NCBI RefSeq assembly: GCF_001269885.1
Contig: NZ_LHVH01000012.1
Span: 1 to 32,408, forward strand
Direction of reading: 5' to 3'
Source of the DNA: Pseudomonas kilonensis
GTDB taxonomy: Bacteria; Pseudomonadota; Gammaproteobacteria; Pseudomonadales; Pseudomonadaceae
Length of the DNA stretch: 32,408 nucleotides
The translations under genes were made by a program, and so were the position numbers. Below, one piece after another: positions 8,393 to 18,193 of this stretch; the stretch's first letter is position 1, and each line of letters opens with the position of its first letter. The notes beneath the pieces are model-generated. The model had not been told where the DNA came from. It searched no databases and worked only from the letters and a program-made list of their open reading frames with translations.

Positions 8393-9042
8393 TTGAGGAG
8401 TCCTTTTGGGGTCAGCGAGCGTTGCAGCCATTGCAGAAGCAGGTCGGCGAAGATGGCCAGGAGACTGACCAGCACGGCGCCGACGATCAGCATCGACATG
8501 TCGCTGCGGCTGATGGAAGCGAGGATGAGCACGCCCAGGCCACCGGCACCGATGGTGGCGGCGATGGTCATGACGCCGATGTTCATGACCACGGCGGTGC
8601 GCACGCCGGCCAGGATCACCGGCACGGCGATGGGCAGTTCGACCATGCGCAGGCGCTGGGCGAAGGTCATGCCGATGCCACGGGCGGCCTCACGGATACC
8701 CGGTTCGACGCCGGTCAAGGCCAGGTAGGTGTTGCGCATGATCGGCAACAGCGAATAGAGAAACACCGCGGTGATCGCCGGCATCGGGCCCAGGCCTTGG
8801 CCGAACTTGGAATAGAACGGCAACAGCAGGCCGAACAGCGCAATCGACGGAATTGTCAGCAGCACCGTGGCGCTGGCCTGCAATGGGCCGGCGAGCGTCG
8901 GGAAGCGGGTCATGAAGATGCCCAGCGGCACACCGACAACAATGGCCAGGGTCACGGCGATGCCCACCAGGGTGATGTGCTGCCAAGTCAGGTGCAGTAC
9001 CAGCGGCCAGTCCAGATGGGAAAAGGCGTCAAGAAAATCCAT
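8389..9042 (-). CDS. opuCB: Osmoprotectant ABC transporter permease (OpuCB-type)
   Basis: A 217-residue inner-membrane permease of the OpuC/ProW family. It is strongly hydrophobic throughout, with the permease coupling loop in ...GIREAARGIGMTFAQRLRMVELPIAVPVILAG at about 125-160 (EAA motif). A GGAGGA ribosome binding site lies six bases before the ATG. It overlaps opuCA by four bases at the 3' end and starts 15 bases after opuCC, so the three are translationally linked. Confidence 0.92.
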   Translation of the reverse strand: MDFLDAFSHLDWPLVLHLTWQHITLVGIAVTLAIVVGVPLGIFMTRFPTLAGPLQASATVLLTIPSIALFGLLLPFYSKFGQGLGPMPAITAVFLYSLLPIMRNTYLALTGVEPGIREAARGIGMTFAQRLRMVELPIAVPVILAGVRTAVVMNIGVMTIAATIGAGGLGVLILASISRSDMSMLIVGAVLVSLLAIFADLLLQWLQRSLTPKGLLK

Positions 9043-9057
9043 GGCTGTTCCTCCAGG

Positions 9058-9960
9058 TCATTGGGTTGAGAGCAGCGAATGCTGGCGCAGGAAATCAGCG
9101 GCAACGGTGGAAGGGCTTTCGTGGTTGACGTCCACGCGGGCGTTGAGCTGGCGCATGGTTGCGTCGTCGAACAGCTCGGCCAGGGGCTTGAGCTGCGCGG
9201 CCAGTTGCGGGTGCGCGTCGAGGTACGCCTGGCGCACCACCGGCGCGGCGGTGTAGTCGGGGAAGTAATGCTTGTCGTCTTCGAGCAACTTCAGCTTGAA
9301 CGCGTTCAACCGGCCGTCGGTGGTGTACACCAGGCCGGCGAATACCTGGCCGTTGCGCAGGGCGGTGTAGACCAACCCCGCATCCATCTGCCGGATGTTC
9401 TTGCGGGTCAGGTTCATGCCGTATTGCTCGACCATGCCCGCCAGGCCGTCGGAACGGTTGGCGAACTCGGTGTCCAGGGCCACCAGATGATTGTCATCGG
9501 CTTCGGCCTGCAGCACCGTGTTCAACTGGCTGATGCTGTTGATCTGCGGGTATTGGCGGGCGATTTTTTCCGGCAGGGCCAGGGCGTAGGTGTTGCTGAA
9601 TTTCGACGGTGTCAGCCAGACCAGGCCTTTTTTCGCGTCGAGTTCTTTCACCCGGGCGTAGGACTGGGCGCTGTCGAGTTTCTCCGTGACATGGTTGTAG
9701 GCCACCAGCGACACGCCGGTGTATTCCCAGAGCATGTCCAGTTGCCCGGTTTCATGGGCGCTGCGGGCCAGGTTGCTGCCCAGGCCGCCGGTGATCTGCG
9801 CGTCGTAGCCCTTGCTGCGCAGGTATTGCGCGGTGATTTCCGCCAGCAGCGTCTGCTCGGTGAACACCCGGGCGCCAAGGCGAATCAGCGGTTTTTCAGC
9901 GGCTTGGGCGAATCCTGCGAACAGCAGGACGCAGCCCAGTATCAAGCTCAACTTCTTCAT
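9058..9960 (-). CDS. opuCC: Periplasmic osmoprotectant-binding protein (OpuAC-like)
   Basis: A 300-residue substrate-binding protein with a Sec signal peptide (about 1-20, cleavage after GFAQA) and the OpuAC-type fold typical of quaternary-amine binding proteins; the mature protein begins EKPLIRLGARVFTEQTLLAEI. It delivers betaine, carnitine or choline to the OpuCB/OpuCD permease pair. AAGGAAA precedes the ATG. It lies between the two permease genes, the standard order for this operon. The exact ligand cannot be read from sequence alone. Confidence 0.9.
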   Translation of the reverse strand: MKKLSLILGCVLLFAGFAQAAEKPLIRLGARVFTEQTLLAEITAQYLRSKGYDAQITGGLGSNLARSAHETGQLDMLWEYTGVSLVAYNHVTEKLDSAQSYARVKELDAKKGLVWLTPSKFSNTYALALPEKIARQYPQINSISQLNTVLQAEADDNHLVALDTEFANRSDGLAGMVEQYGMNLTRKNIRQMDAGLVYTALRNGQVFAGLVYTTDGRLNAFKLKLLEDDKHYFPDYTAAPVVRQAYLDAHPQLAAQLKPLAELFDDATMRQLNARVDVNHESPSTVAADFLRQHSLLSTQ

Positions 9961-9986
9961 AAACGATTTCCTTTATCCAGCCGGGC

Positions 9987-10703
9987 TTATGACGGTCGCA
10001 GACCGCGTTCCAGCCAGAGACGGCTGGCCAGTGTCACCAGGCCGTCGAGCAGCAGCGCCAGCAGGGCGGTGCAGGCCGCGCCGAGCAACAGCTGCGGCTG
10101 GTTGTTCAAGGCGATGCCGGGGAAGATCAGGCTACCGAGGCTGTTGGCGCCGATCAGGAACGCCAGGGGCGCGGTGCCGACGTTGATCGCCAGGGCCACG
10201 CGCACGCCACCGACGATGATCGGCACGGCGTTGGGCAACTCGACTTTCCACAGCACCTGGCGCGGGGTCATGCCGATGCCGACGGCGGCTTCCTTGAGGG
10301 AGCCCTGGACGTTTTTCAGGCCTTCATAGGTGTTGCGCACGATGGGTAACAGCGAGGCGAGGAACAGGGCGAAGATGGCGGGACCGCTGCCGATGCCCAG
10401 GATGCCCAGGGCGATGGCCAGCACGGCCAGGGGCGGCACGGTGTTACCGATGTTGAACACTTGCATGAAGCGTTCGGCGCGCCCGATCAGGCCGGGGCGG
10501 CTGAGTGCGATGCCGGCGGGGATGCCCACGAGCAGGGCCGCCAGCATGGAGGCCAGGACAAGCAGCAGGTGCGCTTGCAGGTAGAACAGCAGATCGTCGT
10601 GGTAGCGTTGGATCGTATCGATGCCGATCCAGTGGACCAACAGGGCCAGGAGCGCGACGACGACCGCACCCCCGATAAGCCCTTTGCCATAGCGGATAGC
10701 CAC
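9987..10703 (-). CDS. opuCD: Osmoprotectant ABC transporter permease (OpuCD-type)
   Basis: The second permease of the OpuC importer, 238 residues, highly hydrophobic, with the EAA-type coupling segment SLKEAAVGIGMTPRQVLWKVELPNAVP in the middle. The GTG at 10703 (VAIRYGKGL) is chosen because AAGGAG lies seven bases upstream. The longer frame to 10760 would add 19 polar residues without a ribosome binding site. It is the first gene of the operon. Confidence 0.88.
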   Translation of the reverse strand: MAIRYGKGLIGGAVVVALLALLVHWIGIDTIQRYHDDLLFYLQAHLLLVLASMLAALLVGIPAGIALSRPGLIGRAERFMQVFNIGNTVPPLAVLAIALGILGIGSGPAIFALFLASLLPIVRNTYEGLKNVQGSLKEAAVGIGMTPRQVLWKVELPNAVPIIVGGVRVALAINVGTAPLAFLIGANSLGSLIFPGIALNNQPQLLLGAACTALLALLLDGLVTLASRLWLERGLRPS

Positions 10704-10738
10704 AGGCGGACTCCTTTGTCTTTCAGTCGGCGCACGCT

Positions 10739-10772
10739 TTCCCGGGCGGCAAACCATCACTGGTTGCCGGGA
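10739..10772 (-). other. Hairpin in the opuC leader
   Basis: In the leader of opuCD, CCCGGCAACCA pairs with TGGTTTGCCGCCCGGG (minus strand, 10772-10739) around a four-base loop, with small bulges. It has no T-run, so it is a leader structure rather than a terminator. A role in mRNA stability is inference. The rest of the divergent opuCD-prfC gap (10773-10960) shows nothing further. Confidence 0.5.
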
Positions 10773-10990
10773 AAACGTTCGCGAGAAGCAGCTCTTTTCA
10801 TACCGGTAAAACGGCAGGTAAATCGAGCCATGAGCGCAGCCTCGTCAGGCTAACTTGCTGATTTTTCAGCCCCTGACGAATAGCCGTAACAGGGGGGTGG
10901 ACGCCTCCACGCGGCAAAAGGTTCCCATGCTGGGGAAGATCTGGCCACCCTGGATGTGCTCAACGGTTCGGTTCCTGGCACAAGTTGAGC

Positions 10991-10996
10991 TATAAT
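10991..10996 (+). promoter_or_regulatory. Promoter -10 box of prfC
   Basis: A perfect TATAAT lies 39 bases before the prfC ATG. No good -35 is seen at 16-18 bases (TTCGGT at 10967 is weak). The predicted start near 11003 gives a short leader. Confidence 0.6.
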
Positions 10997-11034
10997 CGCC
11001 GCCCTTTTTTGAATCACCTGCCAGGCGATTTCCC

Positions 11035-12618
<1,584 letters not shown>

Positions 12619-12637
12619 GCGCTGAGTGTTGAAACCG

Positions 12638-12668
12638 AAACCCCGTTGCGAAAGCTGCGGGGTTTTTT
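12638..12668 (+). terminator. prfC intrinsic terminator
   Basis: AAACCCCG (12638-12645) pairs with CGGGGTTT (12658-12665), followed by a run of six T ending at 12668, 20 bases past the prfC stop. Confidence 0.92.
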
Positions 12669-12705
12669 ATGGCCTGCCCCATATCCTGGGCATATATAAC
12701 TCACT

Positions 12706-13462
12706 GTGGGAGCGGGCTTGCTCGCGAAAGCGGCGGGTCAGCTTGCCTGGATGTTGGCTGTGCCGGCCTCTTCGCGAGCAAGCTCGCTCCCACACTGGAT
12801 CTTCAGTGGGCAAGAAACTTGTGTTGGGCACAGATCCCTCTGTGGGAGCAAAGCTTGCTCGCGATAGCGGTGAGTCAGCTTGTCTGGATATTGGATGTAC
12901 TGGCCTCTTCGCGAGCAAGCCCGCTCCCACACTGGATCTTCAGTGGGCAGAAACTTGTGTTGGGCACAGATCCCTCTGTGGGAGCAAAGCTTGCTCGCGA
13001 TGGCGGTGGGTCAGCTTGCCCGGATGTTGGATGTACCGCCGTCATCGCGAGCAGGCTCGCTCCCACACTGGATCTTCAGTGGACAAGAAACTTGAGCCCA
13101 GCACAGATCCCTCTGTGGGAGCGAGCCTGCTCGCGATAGCGGTGGGGCAGCTTGCCTGGATGTTGGATGTGCCGGCCTCTTCGCGAGCAAGCCCGCTCCC
13201 ACACTGGATCTTCAGTGGGCAAGAAACTTGTGTTTGGCACAGATCCCTCTGTGGGAGCAAAGCTTGCTCGCGATAGCGGTGGGTCAGCTTGCCAGGATGT
13301 TGGATGTGCCGGCCTCTTCGCGAGCAAGCCCGCTCCCACACTGGATCTTCAGTGGGCAAGAAACTTGTGTTGGGCACAGATTCCTCTGTGGGAGCAAAGC
13401 TTGCTCGCGATAGCGGGGTGTTGAATGTACTGGCGCTATCGCGGGCAAGCCTTGCTCCCACA
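12706..13462. repeat. Second tandem REPIN array, 136/137-bp units
   Basis: REP arms beginning GTGGGAGC start at 12706, 12842, 12978, 13115, 13251 and 13388 (spacings 136, 136, 137, 136, 137). Five units are complete and the sixth is shortened, ending at 13462. The linker reads CTGGATCTTCAGTGGGCAAGAAAC...CACAGATCCCTCTGTGGG. Its first half matches the linker of the array at 4511-5145, so the two arrays share ancestry but were amplified separately. Left arms alternate between the GCGGGC, GCGAGC and GCAAAGC variants. Confidence 0.95.
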
Positions 13463-13635
13463 TAGGTTCCTGGCGTTAGTAGGTTTGGAGATAACGCTTA
13501 TTCGAAACCAATCTGCCGGGCGGGGGCATTTATGGTGGTTCGGCAGCGTCCTATCTGGTGAACCGGCCTGTTCAGAACTAGATTTTCTTGAGCGCCGTCA
13601 GGCCCCGGCTTTATCCGGAAAAGAAGGAAGTGGCT

Positions 13636-13905
13636 ATGAACAAGCTTCTACGCATGATGTTTTTGCTGAAGGTGTTGGTGATGCTGTCCCTGGGCTCCAC
13701 GGCTGCGTGGGCCGAATGCGATGAGCATGAGAAGCACGCGTCGAGTGGCTCGGTGGTTCAAGGTGAGTTGATGCTGGCAGCAGCGGATTCGGATTCCGAC
13801 GAGCAGGATGATGGCGAATCGAGTCCAGACGAGCCGGACGATGACGGAGCGCCCTCCGACGAGAGTGGAGACATGGGGGAAGAGGAGGGCGATAGCCAGA
13901 CTTAA
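13636..13905 (+). CDS. Small secreted, strongly acidic protein of unknown function
   Basis: An 89-residue protein. Residues 1 to about 26 form a Sec signal peptide (MNKLLRMMFLLKVLVMLSLG, then STAAWA before Glu). The mature part of about 63 residues is dominated by Asp, Glu, Ser and Gly and has almost no basic residues beyond the first few; repeated D/E-rich clusters span about 56-87. The ATG at 13636 has AGGAAG upstream, while the frame open from 13588 lacks a ribosome binding site. A good terminator follows. I do not recognise a family. Such compositions suit a periplasmic or extracellular disordered, cation-binding protein, but this is inference. Confidence 0.7.
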   Translation: MNKLLRMMFLLKVLVMLSLGSTAAWAECDEHEKHASSGSVVQGELMLAAADSDSDEQDDGESSPDEPDDDGAPSDESGDMGEEEGDSQT

Positions 13906-13916
13906 GACCCTTGGAA

Positions 13917-13966
13917 AAAAAAGCCCTCCTACCCGATCAAACAGCTGGTCGGGGGAGGGTTTTTTC
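13917..13966. terminator. Bidirectional terminator
   Basis: A-run, then CCCTCC pairing with GGAGGG and CCCGATC pairing (one mismatch) with GGTCGGG, then six T. It ends the small acidic gene on the plus strand and can also stop dppF transcripts arriving on the minus strand. Confidence 0.88.
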
Positions 13967-14002
13967 ATGTGTCAGGCTGATACACCGGGGAGGCTGTTTT
14001 GG

Positions 14003-14048
14003 GGGCCGCTTCGCGGCCCAGCGGGAGCAAGCTCCCTCGCCACAAGGG
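14003..14048. repeat. REP of a second class (GGGAGCAAGCTCCCTCGCCAC)
   Basis: A GC hairpin (14003-14009/14013-14019) followed by GGGAGC-AA-GCTCCC (14023-14036) and TCGCCAC. The same module recurs at about 23375-23402 and 26708-26750. It differs from the GTGGGAGC class and lies 3' of dppF. Confidence 0.75.
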
Positions 14049-14083
14049 CTTTTCTGCCTTCAGTGCTTTGCTGCCTTTTAGCC

Positions 14084-15064
14084 TTACGCCGCACCTTCGA
14101 GGAACCGCTCGGCGTAATGACACGCCACCAACCGGTTATCAAGCGGGCGAAGCGCCGGCTCTTCAGTCTTGCAACGCTCGGTCGCATACGGGCAGCGCTT
14201 GTGGAAGGCGCAGCCGGACGGCGGGTTGAGCGGGTTGGGCAGTTCGCCGACGATCTTGATCTTCGGCTTGTTCGGGTCCGGGTGGATGGTCGGGGTGGCC
14301 GACAGCAGCGCCTGGGTGTACGGGTGCAGCGGGCGGCTGTAGATGGACTCGTTGGGGCCCATTTCCACCGGACGGCCGAGGTACATCACCATCACGTCGT
14401 CGGCCACGTGCTGCACCACCGCCAGGTTGTGGGAAATGAACACGTAGGCGGTGTTGAATTCCTGCTGCAGGTCCATGAACAGGTTCAGCACCTGAGCCTG
14501 GATCGACACGTCCAGCGCCGACGTCGGTTCATCCGCCACCAGCACCTTGGGTTGCAGCATCATGGCGCGGGCCAGGGCGATGCGTTGGCGCTGGCCACCG
14601 GAGAACATGTGCGGGTAGCGCTGGTAATGCTCGGGGCGCAGGCCCACCTGCTTCATCATGGCCTGGACTTTTTCCCGTCGCTCGGTGGCCGACAGGCTGG
14701 TGTTGATCAGCAATGGCTCGGCCAGTTGATCACCGATTTTCTGCCGTGGGTTGAGGGACGCGTAGGGGCTCTGGAACACCATCTGCACGTCTTTACGCAA
14801 TTGCTTGCGTTCGGCCTTGTTGGCGCCGGTCACTTCCTGGCCGGCGATTTTCAGGGAGCCGGAGGACGGCTCTTCGATCAGCGTCAGGGCCCGGGCGAGG
14901 GTGGATTTGCCGCAACCGGATTCGCCGACCACGGCCAGGGTCTTGCCGGCTTCGAGTTCGAACGACACGCCGTTGAGGGCGCGCACGGTCGCATGGCCCT
15001 TGAACATGCCGCGGGACACTTCGTAATGACGGGTCAGGTCACGGGCGGTAAGTACGACGGCCAT
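14084..15064 (-). CDS. dppF: Dipeptide ABC transporter ATP-binding protein DppF
   Basis: A 326-residue ATPase, the second nucleotide-binding subunit of the di/tripeptide importer. Walker A GESGCGKST, signature FSGGQRQR and Walker B with DEPTSALD are in order. The C-terminal oligopeptide-transporter motif follows, with CAFHKRCPYATERC cysteines as seen in DppF/OppF. The start is the ATG at 15064, which overlaps the dppD stop by one base (TGATG). The frame stays open upstream to 15364, but that part is the shadow of dppD. It is the last gene of the operon. Confidence 0.95.
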   Translation of the reverse strand: MAVVLTARDLTRHYEVSRGMFKGHATVRALNGVSFELEAGKTLAVVGESGCGKSTLARALTLIEEPSSGSLKIAGQEVTGANKAERKQLRKDVQMVFQSPYASLNPRQKIGDQLAEPLLINTSLSATERREKVQAMMKQVGLRPEHYQRYPHMFSGGQRQRIALARAMMLQPKVLVADEPTSALDVSIQAQVLNLFMDLQQEFNTAYVFISHNLAVVQHVADDVMVMYLGRPVEMGPNESIYSRPLHPYTQALLSATPTIHPDPNKPKIKIVGELPNPLNPPSGCAFHKRCPYATERCKTEEPALRPLDNRLVACHYAERFLEGAA

Positions 15065-16032
15065 CACGCCACCTCCTGGTTCAGCGGGTAGAAGCAGCGG
15101 GCGAGGCTGTTGGATTTCGGATCGAGGGCCGGGCGTTGTTGACGGCAGTTGTCCTGTACGTACGGGCAGCGCGGCGACAGCAGGCAACCTTGTGGACGGT
15201 CGTAGCGACCGGGCACGATGCCGGGCAAGGTCGCCAGGCGCTCGGCGCCCATGCTGTGCTCTGGAATCGCCGCCAGCAGCGCTTCGCTGTAGGGGTGGGC
15301 CGGAATGTCGAACAGCTGCGGCACCTGGCCCACTTCCACGGCCTGGCCGGCGTACATCACGCACACGCGCTGGGCGGTTTCAGCCACCACCGCGAGGTCG
15401 TGGGTGATCAGCACCAGGCCCATGTCCTGCTCTTTTTGCAGGGCCAGCAGCAGGTCCATGATCTGTGCCTGGATGGTCACGTCCAGGGCGGTGGTCGGTT
15501 CATCGGCGATCAGCAGCTTCGGCTCGCCGGCAATCGCCATGGCAATCGCCACACGCTGGCTCATGCCGCCGGACAGTTGATGCGGGTAGGCGTCCATGCG
15601 GCTGGCGGCGCCGGGGATCTCGACTTTTTCCAGCAGTTCGATGGCGCGCTTGCGGGCGGCCTTGCCGGACATCTTCAGGTGCAGGCGCAGCACTTCTTCG
15701 ATCTGGAAACCCACGGTGTAGCTGGGGTTGAGCGCGGTCATCGGGTCCTGGAAGACCATCGCCAGGTCCTTGCCGACGATCTGCCGGCGCTGGCGGTTGC
15801 TCAGCTTGAGCATGTTCTTGCCGTCGAAGTTCAGCGCGTCGGCGGTGACGATGCCGGGGTGCTCGATCAGGCCCATCAGCGCCATCATGGTCACGGATTT
15901 ACCCGAGCCCGATTCGCCGACGATCGCCAGGACTTCGCCTTTTTCCACGCTCAGGTCGAGGCCGTCGACCACCGGCACGGCGGTGGCGTCGCCGAAGCGG
16001 ACGTTGAGATTCTTGATTTCTAGCAGTGACAT
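15064..16032 (-). CDS. dppD: Dipeptide ABC transporter ATP-binding protein DppD
   Basis: A 322-residue ATPase that pairs with DppF to drive peptide import. Walker A GESGSGKS is at 39-46; the signature LSGGMSQR and Walker B with DEPTTALD follow. The C-terminal cysteine motif ([14 protein letters not shown] plus a later RCFYP) is the oligopeptide-family extension. The ATG at 16032 has GAGGAG upstream; the 15 extra residues of the longer frame are in the dppC end. It starts 10 bases after dppC and overlaps dppF by one base. Confidence 0.95.
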   Translation of the reverse strand: MSLLEIKNLNVRFGDATAVPVVDGLDLSVEKGEVLAIVGESGSGKSVTMMALMGLIEHPGIVTADALNFDGKNMLKLSNRQRRQIVGKDLAMVFQDPMTALNPSYTVGFQIEEVLRLHLKMSGKAARKRAIELLEKVEIPGAASRMDAYPHQLSGGMSQRVAIAMAIAGEPKLLIADEPTTALDVTIQAQIMDLLLALQKEQDMGLVLITHDLAVVAETAQRVCVMYAGQAVEVGQVPQLFDIPAHPYSEALLAAIPEHSMGAERLATLPGIVPGRYDRPQGCLLSPRCPYVQDNCRQQRPALDPKSNSLARCFYPLNQEVA

Positions 16033-16042
16033 GGGAATCTCC

Positions 16043-16954
16043 TCAGGCGGCATTCTTGAGTTTCGGGTCCAGCGCATCGCGCAGCCCGTCGCCCATCAGG
16101 TTGATTGCCAGCACGCTGAGCAAAATGGTCAAGCCAGGCAGACTCACGACCCACCAGGCGCGTTCGATGTAGTCGCGGGCCGAAGCCAGCATGGTGCCCC
16201 ACTCCGGGGTCGGCGGTTGCACGCCCAGGCCGAGGAAGCCCAGGGCGGCGGCGTCGAGGATCGCCGAGGAAAAGCTCAGCGTTGCCTGGACGATCAGCGG
16301 TGCCATGCAGTTGGGCAGCACGGTGATGAACATCAGGCGCGGCAGGCCGGCACCGGCGAGGCGGGCGGCGGTCACGTAGTCGCGGTTCAGTTCGCCCATC
16401 ACGGCGGCACGGGTCAGGCGCACGTAGGACGGCAGCGAGACGATGGCGATGGCGATCACGGTGTTGATCAGGCCTGGGCCGAGGATGGCGACGATCGCCA
16501 CGGCCAGCAGCAGCGAAGGCAGGGCGAGCATGATGTCCATCAGGCGCATGATGGTCGGGCCGAGCAGGCGCGGGAAAAACCCTGCGAACAGCCCCAGCAG
16601 GATGCCCGGAATCAACGACATCACCACCGACGACAAACCGATCAGCAGCGACAGGCGCGAACCCTGGATCAGGCGCGAGAGCAAGTCGCGGCCCAGCTCG
16701 TCGGTGCCCAGCAGGAACTGGATCTGCCCGCCTTCAAGCCACGCCGGCGGCGTCAGCAGGAAGTCGCGGTATTGCTCACTCGGGTCGTGAGGCGCGACCC
16801 ACGGCGCGAAGATCGCGCAGAACACGATCAAGGTCATGAACAGCAGCCCGGCCACGGCGCCCTTGTTGCGGGAAAACGCCTGCCAGAATTCTTTGTACGG
16901 GGATGGGTACAGCAGGCTTTGATCGACTGCTACCGCGGTAGTTGGAGTACTCAT
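16043..16954 (-). CDS. dppC: Dipeptide ABC transporter permease DppC
   Basis: A 303-residue inner-membrane permease with the OppC-type N-terminal extension (helix near residues 25-50 after the [15 protein letters not shown] segment). The coupling loop with [12 protein letters not shown] and the conserved C-terminal [12 protein letters not shown] are present. It forms the translocation pore with DppB. The ATG at 16954 (MSTPTTAV) is preferred; the longer frame lacks a ribosome binding site. It is separated from dppB by 10 bases. Confidence 0.94.
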   Translation of the reverse strand: MSTPTTAVAVDQSLLYPSPYKEFWQAFSRNKGAVAGLLFMTLIVFCAIFAPWVAPHDPSEQYRDFLLTPPAWLEGGQIQFLLGTDELGRDLLSRLIQGSRLSLLIGLSSVVMSLIPGILLGLFAGFFPRLLGPTIMRLMDIMLALPSLLLAVAIVAILGPGLINTVIAIAIVSLPSYVRLTRAAVMGELNRDYVTAARLAGAGLPRLMFITVLPNCMAPLIVQATLSFSSAILDAAALGFLGLGVQPPTPEWGTMLASARDYIERAWWVVSLPGLTILLSVLAINLMGDGLRDALDPKLKNAA

Positions 16955-16964
16955 GGTTTTGATC

Positions 16965-17975
16965 TCAGCGCTGGTGACGAATGCGTGGGTTGGCAAAGCC
17001 GTAGAGGATGTCCACGACGAAGTTGACCAGAATCACCAGGCAGGCGATTAACAGGATGCCGTTCTGCACCACGGGATAGTCCCGGGCGCCGATGGCTTCG
17101 ATCAGCCACTTGCCGATGCCCGGCCAGGAGAAGATCGTTTCGGTCAGGACCGCACCGGCCAGCAGCGTGCCGACTTGCAGGCCGACCACGGTCAGCACCG
17201 GGATCAGCGCGTTGCGCAGGCCGTGCACGAACACCACGCGCGACGGCGACAGGCCTTTAGCGCGGGCGGTGCGGATGTAGTCTTCGCGCAGCACTTCGAG
17301 CATCGAAGAGCGGGTCATGCGGGCGATCACCGCCAACGGAATGGTGCCCAGCACGATGGCCGGCAGGATCAGGTGATGCAGCGCATCGAGAAACGCGCCC
17401 GGCTCATCGGCCAGCAGGGTGTCGATCAGCATGAAGCCGGTTTTCGGCTCGATGTCGTAGAGCAGGTCGATCCGTCCCGACACCGGCGTCCAGCCCAGGG
17501 ACACCGAGAAGAACATGATCAGGATCAGGCCCCACCAGAAGATCGGCATCGAATACCCCGCCAGGGAGATGCCCATCACCCCATGGTCGAACAGGGACCC
17601 TCGCTTGAGTGCCGCGATCACCCCGGCCAGCAGGCCCAGGATACCGGCGAACAACAGGGCGGCCATGGACAGTTCCAGGGTCGCGGGAAACAGTGAGCTG
17701 AACTCGGTCCATACGCTTTCACGGGTACGCAGCGATTCGCCGAGGTCGCCGTGGGCCAGTTTGCCGATGTAGTCCAGGTACTGGGCATACAGCGGTTTGT
17801 TGAGGCCAAGGCGTTCCATTGCCTGTGCATGCATTTCGGGATCGACCCGACGTTCGCCCATCATCACTTCCACGGGGTCGCCGGGGATCATGCGAATCAA
17901 CGCGAAGGTCAGCAAGGTGATGCCGAAGAACGTGGGGATCAATAATCCCAGTCGGCGGGCAATAAAACTAAACAT
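16965..17975 (-). CDS. dppB: Dipeptide ABC transporter permease DppB
   Basis: A 336-residue permease of the DppB/OppB family. It begins with the typical MFSFIARRLGLLIPTFFG helix. The EAA-type loop EDYIRTARAKGLSPSRVVFVHGLRNALIP lies at about 225-255. It forms a heterodimeric pore with DppC. It is the first of the four tightly packed dppBCDF genes and is separated from the upstream binding-protein gene by 218 bp holding a hairpin and a dispersed repeat. Confidence 0.95.
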   Translation of the reverse strand: MFSFIARRLGLLIPTFFGITLLTFALIRMIPGDPVEVMMGERRVDPEMHAQAMERLGLNKPLYAQYLDYIGKLAHGDLGESLRTRESVWTEFSSLFPATLELSMAALLFAGILGLLAGVIAALKRGSLFDHGVMGISLAGYSMPIFWWGLILIMFFSVSLGWTPVSGRIDLLYDIEPKTGFMLIDTLLADEPGAFLDALHHLILPAIVLGTIPLAVIARMTRSSMLEVLREDYIRTARAKGLSPSRVVFVHGLRNALIPVLTVVGLQVGTLLAGAVLTETIFSWPGIGKWLIEAIGARDYPVVQNGILLIACLVILVNFVVDILYGFANPRIRHQR

Positions 17976-18007
17976 CTTCAGGTGTACCTCATCAGCCGGT
18001 TAGGCGT

Positions 18008-18039
18008 GCCCGGCAATCCCTGGGTCAGGGTTGCCGGGC
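18008..18039 (-). other. Intercistronic hairpin between dppA and dppB
   Basis: GCCCGGCAA (18008-18016) pairs perfectly with TTGCCGGGC (18031-18039), and CCCT pairs with AGGG inside. No T-run follows on the minus strand. Such hairpins after binding-protein genes commonly protect the upstream mRNA, giving more binding protein than permease; that role is inferred here. Confidence 0.7.
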
Positions 18040-18050
18040 GTCTTCTTGGC

Positions 18051-18186
18051 TTTGAACGGAAAGTGCCTGCGCGACGATCATGCTGCGTTGAAAACAGGCT
18101 CGGAATGCTCATTTACAACCCGTAAACTCCGCTTCCTCGCCTGTTTTCGCCTTGCCTGATCGCCGCTCGGCGACTTTCCGTTCAAA
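18051..18186. repeat. 136-bp MITE-like element with 14-bp terminal inverted repeats
   Basis: TTTGAACGGAAAGT at 18051-18064 is exactly inverted at 18173-18186. Inside, AAAACAGGC and GCCTGTTTTC also form an inverted pair. There is no coding capacity. It lies inside the dpp operon, between the third dppA paralogue and dppB. I believe similar sequences are dispersed in Pseudomonas genomes, but there is only one copy in this window. Confidence 0.65.
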
Positions 18187-18193
18187 CCCTTAT

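Noticed and set aside
10740..10772. Terminator in the divergent opuCD-prfC region
   Set aside because: The hairpin has no T-run on either strand and lies in the opuCD leader.
12626..13276. Cys/Arg/Ser-rich frames across the REPIN array
   Set aside because: Translations of the repeat in several frames with the same period; not genes.
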